Assembly: GCA_046351415.1 (NCBI GenBank)
Contig: JAXLYO010000012.1
Span: forward strand, 124,001-188,000
Direction of reading: 5' to 3'
DNA: 64,000 bases
Origin: JABFRG01 sp046351415
Lineage (GTDB): Bacteria; Myxococcota_A; Polyangia; Polyangiales; Polyangiaceae
The notes under the pieces are model-generated. The model was not told where the DNA came from. It saw only the letters and a list, made by a program, of their open reading frames with translations, and did not search any database. Positions 17,886 to 27,514 of this stretch are shown piece by piece. Position numbers and translations under genes: made by a program. How positions within the stretch are numbered: the first letter of the stretch is position 1; the number at the start of each line of letters is the position of its first letter.

Positions 17886-19433
17886 TTAATGCGCGCCTTC
17901 TGGCGGTTTTGGACGGACCGAAAAAAGCCAAAACGCGCCCACGTGGGCCACGACATCGAGGCCAGGGGGAACGTCGGGGGGGCCATCTTCCGGAAGCCAA
18001 CGCATGAAGACGTAGTCCCAGTCGGCGAGCTTGTAGGCAGGCCAGTCCACCTTGCCGAGGTCCGCTTCGCGATAGCTCATTGGAAGCGCGAGAACGGGGT
18101 TTTTTGCGGTGGGATAGAGCGCGGTGCCTTGGTGGAACCACATCGAACTCGGGACGCTCTCACGCTCGGCCATGACGAGCTTGTCGTAGTGCGTAAAAGA
18201 GCTCGCAGTGAAGTACTTGCTGTCGGGGTTCACCATGAGGCTGAGGAGGTGTGCCCTGGCAGGGACGGCGCGAAGCACTTCGTTTGCGCCCTTGGCCTCT
18301 CCTTGGAACAGCGCGGAGAGCACGTGAATGTGCAGTAGCGCCACGAATGCCATCACGGGCGCACCGAAGCGAAGGAAGTGCTTCGGCCAAGTCGGATCGG
18401 GAAGCGCCACGATCGGGAGCAAGAAAAGGATGGGTGCGAGCCTGCCGTCGACGAAGCCGAACCAACCGATTCCGTGCGGAAGAATGCAGAATACAGCAAA
18501 TAACGCAGCGGTGGCGGCGAGCATGCGGCGCGTCGAGGACGGCATGCGCTTGCGAGCCCGTAGCAGCGCTGCGACCATCGCGATCCAGAGGATGACGCTG
18601 AACGCCGCGTCCACGCGCAGCCGCGACATCAGAGTAGGCGTGAGGAGTAGGCTGGCTTTGCCGAGGATCGAATCGTAGTAGGTGCCCGACGTGATCGTCG
18701 GCATACGCGCGCCCGGGGGCAGGGAGCCGAACGCCTCCACGTAGCTCGCATACGCCGCAACGCTCACGCCGGGGAGCCACAAGAAAAGGGTGCGTATGCG
18801 GTTCCAGAAAGACGCGCTACCCGCGCCCTTCACCAGTGTCGCGAAGAACACGGCGACGGCGCCCATGCAGAATGCGAAGCCGTGGCTCAAATAGAGCGCT
18901 GCGGACAAGCACGCGACAGCGGCCGCGAGCCTCTTCCGCCGTGTGGGCGTAGCGTCGTCTTCGAGCAGCGCGACGTGCGCCGAAACCGTGAGGACGAGGA
19001 CGGCGATGGCGAGATTGTAGCTCGCGAAACCAGAGATGGTCATGAAGCCGAACGACAGCAGGATCGCCAAGTACCCCTGGGCTACGTCGGTACGAAACCC
19101 GAGCAGCCGTCGGGATGCGAGAACCGACAACGGCAGTGCAATGACGGGCAGGGTGGCCAGCATGCGTACGGCACCGATGGGCCCCAGCCCTTTCGAGAAG
19201 AATTCTCCAAGCGCACGAAATACCGTGTAGGGCCCGAGCCGCGGGGCGTGCACGAAGTACTCCTGGTCGAAAGGGGTCGTCGCGATGCGAGCGCGAAGTG
19301 CGACGAGACCGGCGTGTCCGGGCAAGTCTTGGAATGGCAAGGCGGGCCAAACCCAATAGATGGCCACGGCGACGGCCACCGCGCACCCGAGACCGGCATA
19401 GGCCGCTTTGGAGTCGCCGTCGCGCTCGCTCAT
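17886..19433 (-). CDS. polytopic membrane protein, GT-C-like (paralogue 4 of 4)
   Basis: A 515-residue protein with about ten to twelve predicted membrane helices. It shares with the three upstream genes a first-loop motif after helix 1 (LPFQDLPGH), a helix with 'FGFMTISGFASYNLAI', an H-containing loop ('LSHGFAFCMG') and a short soluble C-terminal domain ('DYVFMRWLPEDG'). It is the most divergent copy. The acidic/His pattern in the first external loop resembles GT-C glycosyltransferases, which use lipid-phosphate sugars; that assignment is inference. It starts one base after the preceding stop and lies before the ugd gene. Confidence 0.8.
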   Translation of the reverse strand: MSERDGDSKAAYAGLGCAVAVAVAIYWVWPALPFQDLPGHAGLVALRARIATTPFDQEYFVHAPRLGPYTVFRALGEFFSKGLGPIGAVRMLATLPVIALPLSVLASRRLLGFRTDVAQGYLAILLSFGFMTISGFASYNLAIAVLVLTVSAHVALLEDDATPTRRKRLAAAVACLSAALYLSHGFAFCMGAVAVFFATLVKGAGSASFWNRIRTLFLWLPGVSVAAYASYVEAFGSLPPGARMPTITSGTYYDSILGKASLLLTPTLMSRLRVDAAFSVILWIAMVAALLRARKRMPSSTRRMLAATAALFAVFCILPHGIGWFGFVDGRLAPILFLLPIVALPDPTWPKHFLRFGAPVMAFVALLHIHVLSALFQGEAKGANEVLRAVPARAHLLSLMVNPDSKYFTASSFTHYDKLVMAERESVPSSMWFHQGTALYPTAKNPVLALPMSYREADLGKVDWPAYKLADWDYVFMRWLPEDGPPDVPPGLDVVAHVGAFWLFSVRPKPPEGAH

Positions 19434-19434
19434 G

Positions 19435-21015
19435 TCAAAGCTTCACCCCCGTACGTTCGAGGACGACGAGCTCACGATCGTGGAGGACCGGTCGGTAAAG
19501 CGGGAAGGCTGCTCCGATCGTGCCTTCGGGCGCAGCCCAGAGGACGATATGCGAGTAGCCCGAAGCCGCATCGGTGAAGAAGTCGTGAAGCAAACCGTGG
19601 TAGCCCACCGCACACGCCTCGGCCGCGATGCCCTGCTTTCTGCAATCGCTCTTGTACGCCTCGGGGCTCGCTTTCGCTTCGAAGGCCAGGAGTCGTGCGC
19701 GCGTCATTCCTGCAGGGGGAGGCTCGATTCTTACGATGGGGTAGGCGGAGCTGTGGTCCCACACGTCGACGGCGTTCGTGTGCCGCATCCACACGTACAT
19801 CGATGAGATGGAATCGAGGTTTCGTGTGTTCTCGCTCACCTTCCGGGTCGCGAAGAAGAGCGGGAGAACCCTGGCGCGTTCCGGAATCGCATTCGTCGCA
19901 TAGGCGACGTGGTCACCCTCCTTCGCGAGTCGAAAGACGTCGATGTTCATGCCGATCACGTATGCGAAGCTGGCGACAGCCGCCGCGGCGAGCATGCCGC
20001 GATGAGGCTTCGAGGGGATGGCGAGGAGAGCTACGGGCCAGAGAAAGAGCAAGAGGCGCGGGCTTCCCGCGTACACGCCGAACGCGCGGTAAGGCGTCAC
20101 GATGTAGAGCGCCAAGATGACGATGAACAAGAGACGCACTCGCTTGCTCGTCTGTTTTCGGAGTAGTCCGCAATAGACCAGCAACGCGCATACGACGACG
20201 CTCGAGATGCTCGCTTTCGTCATACCCCAGAGGGACTGCGCGAAGGCGTCGTAGAGGACCCAGGTGGGTTCGTTCCACGCGAGCGACTCGGCGGTTCCAC
20301 TCCCCACGATGCGAGCGTGGTCAGCCTTGGCTGTCGCGAAGTGGACGGCAAACGAGCCGAGTGATGCGAGCGCTCCTACGAAAAGCGGAGAAAGTCCAGC
20401 GAGCGCGCGTTTCGTGATCTTGGCGTCGGGCGCCGACGCATACATCGCACCGAGGGCGAATGGCACGCCGAGCAAGTTCGGGAGCGGGTGGCAGAAGAAC
20501 GAAAGCGCCGCGAGGAGCAAGGAGGACCACGGGAATCGCGCGTTCGGATCATCTGCATGGAACTTCGCATTCGCCACGAGGAGAAGGACGACGGCGTAGC
20601 CGAGCGAATAGTTCAGCATGCCCATGCTGATGAACCAGTGATGCACGAGCGGGAGCAAAAAGGGGACGACCTCGAGCGAGTCGCCACCCTTTCGAAACGC
20701 GCGCACGAAGCGGAGTAGACCGTAGCTCGTCATGAAGATCGTGAGGCTCGAGAACGCCTTCATGAAGAGGGGAACGGAGACGAATCGTGTTGCGAGCACA
20801 CCAAGCGTCGTGATGCACGCATTGGAACGAAGGTAGCCGGAGGCTTCGAACTCGGGGTAGTCGCGGAGGTGACGAAGGACTTCGATGGTGGCCCCGTGAC
20901 CATAGAGGTCTTGATACGGCGGAAAGCTGACGAACCAGAGCGGCCACGCGAGAGCAAGCGCGAGGACGAGCGAAAGCGTCGCGTCATTCGTGCGCAGCTT
21001 TCGAAGAAGGCTCAT
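19435..21015 (-). CDS. polytopic membrane protein, GT-C-like (paralogue 3 of 4)
   Basis: A 526-residue membrane protein of the same family as its neighbours. Shared blocks are FPPYQDLYGH after helix 1, 'PLVHHWFISMGMLNYSLGY' in the middle helices, 'FCHPLPNLLG' in the next loop and a C-terminal soluble region with 'IVLWAAPEG'. About eleven hydrophobic segments are visible. The function is unknown; glycan transfer or assembly outside the membrane is suggested by the loop motif and by the linked glycosyltransferase and sugar-nucleotide genes. It follows paralogue 2 by 25 bases and precedes paralogue 4 by one base. Confidence 0.8.
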   Translation of the reverse strand: MSLLRKLRTNDATLSLVLALALAWPLWFVSFPPYQDLYGHGATIEVLRHLRDYPEFEASGYLRSNACITTLGVLATRFVSVPLFMKAFSSLTIFMTSYGLLRFVRAFRKGGDSLEVVPFLLPLVHHWFISMGMLNYSLGYAVVLLLVANAKFHADDPNARFPWSSLLLAALSFFCHPLPNLLGVPFALGAMYASAPDAKITKRALAGLSPLFVGALASLGSFAVHFATAKADHARIVGSGTAESLAWNEPTWVLYDAFAQSLWGMTKASISSVVVCALLVYCGLLRKQTSKRVRLLFIVILALYIVTPYRAFGVYAGSPRLLLFLWPVALLAIPSKPHRGMLAAAAVASFAYVIGMNIDVFRLAKEGDHVAYATNAIPERARVLPLFFATRKVSENTRNLDSISSMYVWMRHTNAVDVWDHSSAYPIVRIEPPPAGMTRARLLAFEAKASPEAYKSDCRKQGIAAEACAVGYHGLLHDFFTDAASGYSHIVLWAAPEGTIGAAFPLYRPVLHDRELVVLERTGVKL

Positions 21016-21040
21016 GGCGTCATCTTCCCGAGACCGCTCC

Positions 21041-22723
21041 CTAGCGCGGGGGAGCGTTCGTCTTCATGAGAAGGATCGGACCATTCTCGTACGCGACCGT
21101 CCATTGTTTGGGCAAAATCTGCCGGAGCTCGTCTGCGGGGTACCAAAGGAGAACGTAGTCGCGGTCGACATTGACCTTCTCCCAGATGCGCTCCCAGAGC
21201 TTGACCCAGTCGGCCCGGCATTGCTCCGTGGGGAGCCCCATCTTCTTCCCGAGCTTGCAGTAGTCGGCTGGGGTCGAACTCCAGTCGGTGAGCTTCCGAA
21301 TGGCGGCTGGGTCGTCGAGGTAATCCGGCTTCGTGGGGCGGTAGATGGGCATCGTGACCGCGTCGGCCCAAACGTTCTGCGCGGTGACCCGTTTTGCCAC
21401 GACGTACATGCCGGACGCGTGGCTGAGCGCCTCCGTATTGGTCGAGCTCACTCGGATGCGAAAGTTGAGCGTGAACATGCGCGCCTTGTCGGCGACATAG
21501 GGCGCTGCGCTCGAAAACTTCTCGATGTCAGCCTCACCCCGCACGAGCTCGACTGCGGTTCCGACGGAGGTCGCGAGCGCGATGGCGCACGTGGCGAGCT
21601 GTACCGCGAGCGGCAGTCGGCGCGGCAACCGAAGAAGTGCGGCCATCCAGAAGTAGGGCACCACACGATGCGCGACGTAGGCGAAAGCGGGAAGGTGACC
21701 CGGGAGCGCGAAGTAGATGCCCGCGAGCGCCGGGAAGGTCCACGAGCCGAAGAAAGGTGCGTCGGAACGCCAGTAGCGAATCGCGAGCAAGCCGAGAATG
21801 AGCGCCGTGACGATCGTAGGAGACGTCCACGTCGACATCTGCATGAACCAGCACGACCAGAGTTCGTACACGACGGACGCAGAGTCTCGGAAGATCGACC
21901 ACGTGAGTTCGAGAGAGCCAGCTTGGGGCGTATGCACGCCTGCGGCATGGGTCACGCTCGTGTACACCACGAGAACGAACGTCGGGGTGAACGGAATCAA
22001 GAGCCGCAGAATCATGCGGAAGCGATGAGGGGCGTGCCGGCTGCGCAACGCCTCCATCGCGCAAAGTGCGCCTGCGAGCGTGACGGGGATGGAATGCGTT
22101 AGCCAAAGAATCGTCGAGCAGATGGCGACGCCCACGGCCCGTCGCATCTGGAACTCGCGCAGCTGTTTTCGCTGCAACATGAGGAGCGCGAGGCTCAGCG
22201 GGAAGCCCAGAGCGAAGTTCAACATACCCATCGCGACCCACCAGTTGTGGATCATGGGAGCCATGAACGGCAGCGAGATGAGCATGCGCCGTCGGTCCGA
22301 GAACGAAAGGACGCAGGCGGGAAGCATCCACGACGTCACCGCGAGCGTCAGGACGATGAAGATGCGTGCGGTACCGAGGAGACCGAAGACCTTGCTTCCG
22401 AAGAAAATCGTCGCGGCAAGGAGCGAGTTCGTGTGAACGAAGCCCGTCGGAATGAAGTCGGGGTAGAGCGAAGGATTTTGGAGAACGACGACGGTCGCGA
22501 GGTGATCCGGGAGGTCTTGGTAGGGAGGGAACTTGACGAGCGCCTGCGACCACACCGCGAGCACGAACAGAATGGCGCCGCAGACGAAAACGAGCGTTCG
22601 GTCGCTCAGTCTGGAGAAAGGCCTGAGGAAGATGCTCTCGCTGCCACTGAAACGGTCGCGCTCGTCTCCACCTTCGCTCTGCGCCGGGCTCTCGTCGACG
22701 CGTTCCTTGGCAACGGCGCTCAT
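21041..22723 (-). CDS. polytopic membrane protein, GT-C-like (paralogue 2 of 4)
   Basis: A 560-residue membrane protein with an acidic cytoplasmic N-terminus. The family blocks are FPPYQDLPDH after helix 1, 'PMIHNWWVAMGMLNFALGF', 'LTHSIPVTLAG' and a soluble C-terminal domain containing 'YVLLWYPADELR'. The ATG at 22723 overlaps the stop of paralogue 1 (ATGA) and is preferred to the longer reading from 22834. This copy and paralogue 1 are clearly the closest pair, sharing 'DHLAT[VI]V[VI]LQNPS' and 'TSWM/TSIVLP' regions, so a recent duplication is likely. Confidence 0.82.
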   Translation of the reverse strand: MSAVAKERVDESPAQSEGGDERDRFSGSESIFLRPFSRLSDRTLVFVCGAILFVLAVWSQALVKFPPYQDLPDHLATVVVLQNPSLYPDFIPTGFVHTNSLLAATIFFGSKVFGLLGTARIFIVLTLAVTSWMLPACVLSFSDRRRMLISLPFMAPMIHNWWVAMGMLNFALGFPLSLALLMLQRKQLREFQMRRAVGVAICSTILWLTHSIPVTLAGALCAMEALRSRHAPHRFRMILRLLIPFTPTFVLVVYTSVTHAAGVHTPQAGSLELTWSIFRDSASVVYELWSCWFMQMSTWTSPTIVTALILGLLAIRYWRSDAPFFGSWTFPALAGIYFALPGHLPAFAYVAHRVVPYFWMAALLRLPRRLPLAVQLATCAIALATSVGTAVELVRGEADIEKFSSAAPYVADKARMFTLNFRIRVSSTNTEALSHASGMYVVAKRVTAQNVWADAVTMPIYRPTKPDYLDDPAAIRKLTDWSSTPADYCKLGKKMGLPTEQCRADWVKLWERIWEKVNVDRDYVLLWYPADELRQILPKQWTVAYENGPILLMKTNAPPR

Positions 22724-24369
22724 GGATTCTCTGCGGCCTTTCGTTTGACCTTCAATAGAACGAGGGGGCCGTCCGTGTGCACCACTTCCCACGATCGCGG
22801 CGCTCCGGCTCGCACTTCGTCGGTCGCACCCCAAAGGAGGACGTAGTCCTTCTCGTCACTCGCGAGACGCCAGACTTCCGACCAGGTCGATGCCCACGCA
22901 TCGGCACAAGGCTGCCCGGCCAGTCCGAGGCGCTTCTGGACCTTGCAAAAGCCCTTCATCGAATTCGCGCTCGCGGTGAGCCGCTGCATGTAGCTCGGGT
23001 CGTCGAGGGGGCTCATGTCGCCGGGGCGATAGATGGGCATCGTTGGAGAGTCTGCCCACACGTCTTGTGCGTTCACGTGCTTGAGCACTACGTACATGCC
23101 CGAGGCATGAAGGAGGCTGAACGTGTTCTTTGCGCTGAGCCGAGGCTCGAAGTTCAACGTCAAGAGGCGCGCGTTTTCCGGAATGAACGGGGCTGCGCTC
23201 GTGAACTGTGCGAGGTCACGTTCTGCGCGCACGAGTTCGACGGCGGAACCGAGCGACCAAGCGATAGAGCACAGAGCGCACACCGTCGTGACGAGGCGAG
23301 GCATGCGCTCGGGAATGCGCACGAGGATGGCCGCCCAGAGAATCGGAATGATGCGCTGACCTACGTAGCCGAAGCCCGGAAGGCACTCGGGTAAGAACAC
23401 GTAGAGCGCGAGCAGCAGAAGCACGGCTGGGCTGGAGAGAAACGGCACGTCTAGACGCGCGCGCCGGATGGCATAGTAGCCTAGGACGAGCGCGAGCACG
23501 ATGGTGACTCCCGTGAGCGGAGAGATCTGCATCATCCAGAAGGCCCAGAATTCGTAGAGCATCGACGCGATGTCGCGAAACTGGTTCCAAGATGCATCCG
23601 CGGATTGCGAATGCTCGGACGCGCCGTGGGCGTGGGCGAAGATGGTGTACGCGACGAGCGAGAGACCCGGCACGAGCGGGAGAAGGAGGCGCAGTCCGAT
23701 GCGAAGACTTCCTTTGGCCATCGCCGCAGGCGAATCCCCATTGCGGATACCCGTACGAATCGCCTCCACACCGAGAAGGCCGGCGCAGAGGAGCAGGGGA
23801 ATCGAGTGCGTGTACCAGAGAAGGACCGATAGCAGCGCGAGCTGCACATTTCGCTTCGTGTTCGGCTCGGCGAGCTGCCTCTTCGACAGCATGAGGACGA
23901 GGAGGCCAAGCGGGAAGGCGAGCGCGAAGTTGAACATGCCCATCGCCACCCACCAGTTGTGGACCATGGGGGCGAGGAAAGGGGCCGCGAGCAGCATCTT
24001 CTGCCGGTCGCCGAATGCGAGCACGAACCGCGGCAGTACGATGGAGGTCGTTGCGAGCGTCGCGATCACGAAGACCCTTGCCGCTGTCACGAGGCCGATG
24101 AACGGGCTCGTGTAATAGAGGAAGGTCGCGAAGATGGCGTTCGAGTGGAGGACGCCCGTCGAGACGAACTCGGGGTAGCGACTCGGGTTTTGGAGGATGA
24201 CGATGGTCGCGAGGTGGTCTGGCAGGTCCTGATAGGGGGGCAGCCGCAGAAGCAGTTGAGGCCACGCCGCGAGCACGAAGAGTCCTAGCGAAAGCACGTT
24301 CGCGAGCGCGACGTCGCTGAGGCGCGTCAGACGCAGGAAGAGGGAGTTCGGAAAGCGCGCGGTGTGCAA
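22720..24369 (-). CDS. polytopic membrane protein, GT-C-like (paralogue 1 of 4)
   Basis: A 549-residue membrane protein and the first gene of a six-gene minus-strand operon. It starts at a TTG (24369), which keeps a segment 'LTRLSDVAL' matching 'FSRLSDRTL' in paralogue 2; no good ATG exists. The family blocks are LPPYQDLPDH, 'PMVHNWWVAMGMFNFALAF', 'YTHSIPLLLC' and C-terminal 'YVLLWGATDEVR'. The conserved Asp/His loop after helix 1 is the best catalytic candidate and resembles GT-C enzymes. The promoter should lie in the 80-base gap to the divergent gene at 24449. Confidence 0.8.
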   Translation of the reverse strand: MHTARFPNSLFLRLTRLSDVALANVLSLGLFVLAAWPQLLLRLPPYQDLPDHLATIVILQNPSRYPEFVSTGVLHSNAIFATFLYYTSPFIGLVTAARVFVIATLATTSIVLPRFVLAFGDRQKMLLAAPFLAPMVHNWWVAMGMFNFALAFPLGLLVLMLSKRQLAEPNTKRNVQLALLSVLLWYTHSIPLLLCAGLLGVEAIRTGIRNGDSPAAMAKGSLRIGLRLLLPLVPGLSLVAYTIFAHAHGASEHSQSADASWNQFRDIASMLYEFWAFWMMQISPLTGVTIVLALVLGYYAIRRARLDVPFLSSPAVLLLLALYVFLPECLPGFGYVGQRIIPILWAAILVRIPERMPRLVTTVCALCSIAWSLGSAVELVRAERDLAQFTSAAPFIPENARLLTLNFEPRLSAKNTFSLLHASGMYVVLKHVNAQDVWADSPTMPIYRPGDMSPLDDPSYMQRLTASANSMKGFCKVQKRLGLAGQPCADAWASTWSEVWRLASDEKDYVLLWGATDEVRAGAPRSWEVVHTDGPLVLLKVKRKAAENP

Positions 24370-24448
24370 GCGGAGGCCCCCGAATTACCACAGGTGCGCC
24401 CGTTTTTTGCGTTTTACCTGGGTTTCGTGGCCTCATATCCGGGCGACC

Positions 24449-24688
24449 ATGGCGACCGTTGGATTGGACGTGATCCGCCTCCTCTGGCAGGACGGACCCC
24501 GATTGCTCGGGAACCAGGTGCCCCGCATGCTTTCGCTCCACAGCGGCCCGGTCGCGACCCTCGGAGCGTCGGTGCTGGTCGCGCTTTCGTATCGCTGGGC
24601 GCGGAAGATCGCGCGGGTGCTCATGGAAGTGGTCCTCTGCGGCGCCGTCCTCGGTGCGCTCACGCACTTTGGCGTTCTCCGCTGGTGA
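24449..24688 (+). CDS. small membrane protein of unknown function
   Basis: A 79-residue protein with two hydrophobic segments (about residues 35-50 and 56-74) separated by a basic turn. The ATG at 24449 was chosen; an earlier ATG at 24362 would run across the promoter gap of the divergent operon. I do not recognise a family. It precedes an SDR gene by 33 bases on the same strand, so the two may share a transcript. Confidence 0.45.
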   Translation: MATVGLDVIRLLWQDGPRLLGNQVPRMLSLHSGPVATLGASVLVALSYRWARKIARVLMEVVLCGAVLGALTHFGVLRW

Positions 24689-24721
24689 GCCCCCCGCGCC
24701 CTCGTGGTAGAGTGCGCGGCC

Positions 24722-25486
24722 ATGAAGCTACAGGACTTGAAGATCATCATCACCGGTGGCGCCCAGGGTATGGGCCGTCACTTCGCTCTTCGCCTCGTCG
24801 AGGCTGGCGCCTCTGTTTGCGTGGGCGACGTGAATGAGGCGGGCCTTGCGGAGACGAAAGAGCTCGCGAAGGGACCAGGGAAGCTCTTCGCCCGGAAGCT
24901 CGACGTGTCGAGCGAGGCCGATGTGGCGGGCTACGTCGCTTGGGCGCACGGCGAAATGGGCGGACTGAACGGTCTCATCAACAATGCAGGCATCCTGCGC
25001 GACGGCCTTTTGGTCAAAAAAGACCGCGAAACGGGCGCCGTGAAGACGCTCTCGAAAGAGCAGTGGGATCAGGTGATTGGCGTCAACCTCACCGGCGCGA
25101 CGCTCATTACCCGCGACGCCGTCGCCAAGATGGTCGAGACCGGCTCGAAGCCCGGCGTCATCGTGAACATCTCCAGCATCGCACGCCACGGCAACCGCGG
25201 TCAGTCGAACTACACCGCGGCGAAGGCGGCGCTTGCGGCCAATACGGTGACCTGGGCCAAGGAATTCGCGGCTTTCGGCATTCGCGTGGGCTGCGTCGCC
25301 CCAGGCATGGTGGAAACGCCGATGACCCAAGGCATGAACCAAAAGGCGCGCGACGCGCTCGTCGCCGCCATTCCCGTGGGCCGCGTTGGGGTCCCCGAAG
25401 ACCTCTGGCTCGGCGTGAAGTTCGTCCTCGAATGTGACTACTTCAACGGCCGGTGCATCGACGTCGACGGCGGCCTGTCGATGTGA
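24722..25486 (+). CDS. SDR-family oxidoreductase
   Basis: A 254-residue classical short-chain dehydrogenase. Cofactor motif TGGAQGMG at the start, an Asp after the second strand ('CVGDVNEAG') that favours NAD(H), NNAG in the fourth strand, a catalytic Ser in ISSIARHG and Y-x3-K (YTAAK), then 'VAPGMVETPM'. The substrate cannot be told from sequence; many relatives act on 3-hydroxyacyl or steroid-like compounds. ATG 24722 is preferred to an upstream in-frame GTG at 24704. A strong terminator follows 98 bases after the stop. Confidence 0.93.
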   Translation: MKLQDLKIIITGGAQGMGRHFALRLVEAGASVCVGDVNEAGLAETKELAKGPGKLFARKLDVSSEADVAGYVAWAHGEMGGLNGLINNAGILRDGLLVKKDRETGAVKTLSKEQWDQVIGVNLTGATLITRDAVAKMVETGSKPGVIVNISSIARHGNRGQSNYTAAKAALAANTVTWAKEFAAFGIRVGCVAPGMVETPMTQGMNQKARDALVAAIPVGRVGVPEDLWLGVKFVLECDYFNGRCIDVDGGLSM

Positions 25487-25583
25487 TCGCGAACGGGTGG
25501 GGGCCGTCCAGGGGCCCTCGCCGGCGCGCCATCTCGCGGAGCATGTGCCCATGTAAGTACGTGTAAGGACCTGTGCTCTGTGG

Positions 25584-25618
25584 AAAACGCATTCCGATCG
25601 CTCGGAATGCGTTTTTTT
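25584..25618 (+). terminator. intrinsic terminator after the SDR gene
   Basis: A perfect 14-base-pair stem (aaaacgcattccga / tcggaatgcgtttt) around the loop tcgc, running directly into seven T residues. The A-tract on the other side makes it usable in both directions, but only the plus-strand SDR gene ends here. Confidence 0.9.
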
Positions 25619-25686
25619 GTTTGCCGGTCGCACATTTATGAGCCAGTGCTAGTAGGAGTAGCTTGTGACAAGTTTGTGACGCTTCG

Positions 25687-27393
25687 ATGGCAATAGGAAA
25701 GCTTCCCGACATCCCCCGACTGAACGACGACGCGCTCGAACATCCGCCCGCGACCGGGCGAGCCTCCATGCGATCGTCCACGGGACCCACTGCCGCAAAA
25801 GCAGGCACGAGCGACGAAGGAAGCGGTCCGCGCGAAGTCGTCACGCAAGAGTCCTCGTATCCGATCAGCATCAGCTCGTTCGAAGCTCTCGCACCCGCAA
25901 GCCGTTCGAATCGCGGTGGCTCGCGCGTGCGTCTCGGCATCCATGACGCGAGTCGCATCGAGTGGAGCGTGTCTCTTGCGCTGCCCGTCAAGGACGCCGT
26001 TCGGTACGACCTCGAAGTCGAGCTGCAGATTCCTTCCAATGCCTTCGTTCGGCATTCGCCTTGGGACCAGCTCCAATCGTTCACGCGACTCGATAGCCCC
26101 GAAGGGCCCGGCGATTCTGCCGTCGCCACCATCGACACGCTCCGCAAGGAGGCCGTTGCCATTGCGCACCGTCTCACGCGCCTCCACGAGTCGCTCGCAC
26201 GCTATTGCCGCGCTGCATGTTCACTCGTCCCTTCCGAGAAGAAGCCCGAGCTCGATAGCGCGCGCCTCCGCGCATGGATTGCCGCCGCGCGTGATGGCGC
26301 GGGCACGGCTCGTTCGCGGCTCTGCGAGCCTGCCAACGACGAGCCCATCGAACTCACGCGCGAGCGTCGTCTCGTTGATGAATACGTGAGCGTTCGCTTG
26401 CTCGAGTTCTACGCGAGCGCAGAACGTGCTTTCGCGAGCACGTTGAAGGCCGGTGTCGCCATGAGCGAATCGTCGCGTGACGCCGTTCGCGCCGCGGGCG
26501 CCGACGTGACCGCCGCCCTCGCTTCCGAGCTCGAGTACCGTCGCAAGCGGGGGTTCATCGCAGCTGATGCCGCCGAACTCGCGACGCTCGAACGCTATCT
26601 CGATCGCGCCAGCCGTCTCAAGAAGCACTTCCAGGAGGTTCTCTTCCTCGAAACGGAGGTCATCGAGGTTGCCGAGCGCATTCACCACGTGGTGGCTGCT
26701 TTCGTCGCCGTCGTTGCATCGACGTGGGCCTTCTTCTGGCAAATCGCCCTTGCACAGCAGGCCGTGGCGAGCACCGGCGGTCGCATCGGTTCGGGCCTCG
26801 TGTTCTTCGCGGTGATCATCGGCATCGTGTACGCCGGCAAAGATCGCATCAAGGAGATTGGCCGCACGTGGATCAGTGGCCGCGTGCACCGCCTCTATGC
26901 GCAGCGTGTCGCGCGGTATCGCGCACCCGCCAAGCGCGTGCCTTCGCGTGACGTCGTTGCGAGCGCCAAAGAGAGCTTCAACAAAGAGGTCGTCCTCTTG
27001 CCCGATCCGCTCAACCCCGAATGCGGCGCCAATCACTTGGCGACGGTCATTCGCTACCAGCACAAAGGCTCGATGGTTCGCCAGCGCGAACTCGCCGCGA
27101 CGGGCGTCACGGGCATCAAGCACGTGTTCCGCTACGACCTCACGCCGATGTTCTCGCGCCTCGACGACGCTACGAAGCAGGTACCCGTACTCGACGTCGC
27201 CTCGCACTGCGTTCGTTTCGTTGATGCTCCTCGCTGCTATCGCGTGCCCGTCTCGGTGCGCGTTACCGTGGGTGGCGTTACGACCACGGAAGAGCGAATC
27301 CTCGTGCTCCACAAGCGTGGTCTAGACCGCATGGAGCGTGTCGAAGACCTCGCAGAGCCGGACCTCGTCGACGCTGGGCCCGAGCCCACGTAG
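25687..27393 (+). CDS. uncharacterised membrane protein with a two-helix hairpin
   Basis: A 568-residue protein of no family I recognise. Residues 1-75 look disordered; 75-330 are rich in charged helices ('ELEYRRKRGFIAADAAELATLERYL'), suggesting coiled coils. Two adjacent membrane helices follow at about 338-360 and 370-388 ('FVAVVASTWAFFWQIAL', 'GLVFFAVIIGIVYAG'), then a soluble C-terminal domain containing 'VIRYQHKGSMVRQRELAATGVTG'. N- and C-terminal parts probably face the cytoplasm. The region before the ATG has a palindrome CTTGTGACAAG (25662-25672). It stands alone between a strong terminator and a possible terminator. Confidence 0.7.
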   Translation: MAIGKLPDIPRLNDDALEHPPATGRASMRSSTGPTAAKAGTSDEGSGPREVVTQESSYPISISSFEALAPASRSNRGGSRVRLGIHDASRIEWSVSLALPVKDAVRYDLEVELQIPSNAFVRHSPWDQLQSFTRLDSPEGPGDSAVATIDTLRKEAVAIAHRLTRLHESLARYCRAACSLVPSEKKPELDSARLRAWIAAARDGAGTARSRLCEPANDEPIELTRERRLVDEYVSVRLLEFYASAERAFASTLKAGVAMSESSRDAVRAAGADVTAALASELEYRRKRGFIAADAAELATLERYLDRASRLKKHFQEVLFLETEVIEVAERIHHVVAAFVAVVASTWAFFWQIALAQQAVASTGGRIGSGLVFFAVIIGIVYAGKDRIKEIGRTWISGRVHRLYAQRVARYRAPAKRVPSRDVVASAKESFNKEVVLLPDPLNPECGANHLATVIRYQHKGSMVRQRELAATGVTGIKHVFRYDLTPMFSRLDDATKQVPVLDVASHCVRFVDAPRCYRVPVSVRVTVGGVTTTEERILVLHKRGLDRMERVEDLAEPDLVDAGPEPT

Positions 27394-27514
27394 CCGCGTG
27401 CTTTCGGGTCACGCAACCCGAAGCCAACGATGCCGTGTTTGCGCCCTGACAGGTCTGTCGCTGAGTCAGAGGTATTCCCGAATGCCTACTCCTTCGCACC
27501 CGCTCGCCGAAGGT

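Noticed and set aside
25662..25672. Palindrome CTTGTGACAAG as an operator
   Set aside because: Eleven bases with a five-base arm are too short to support a site by itself; mentioned with the gene at 25687 instead.
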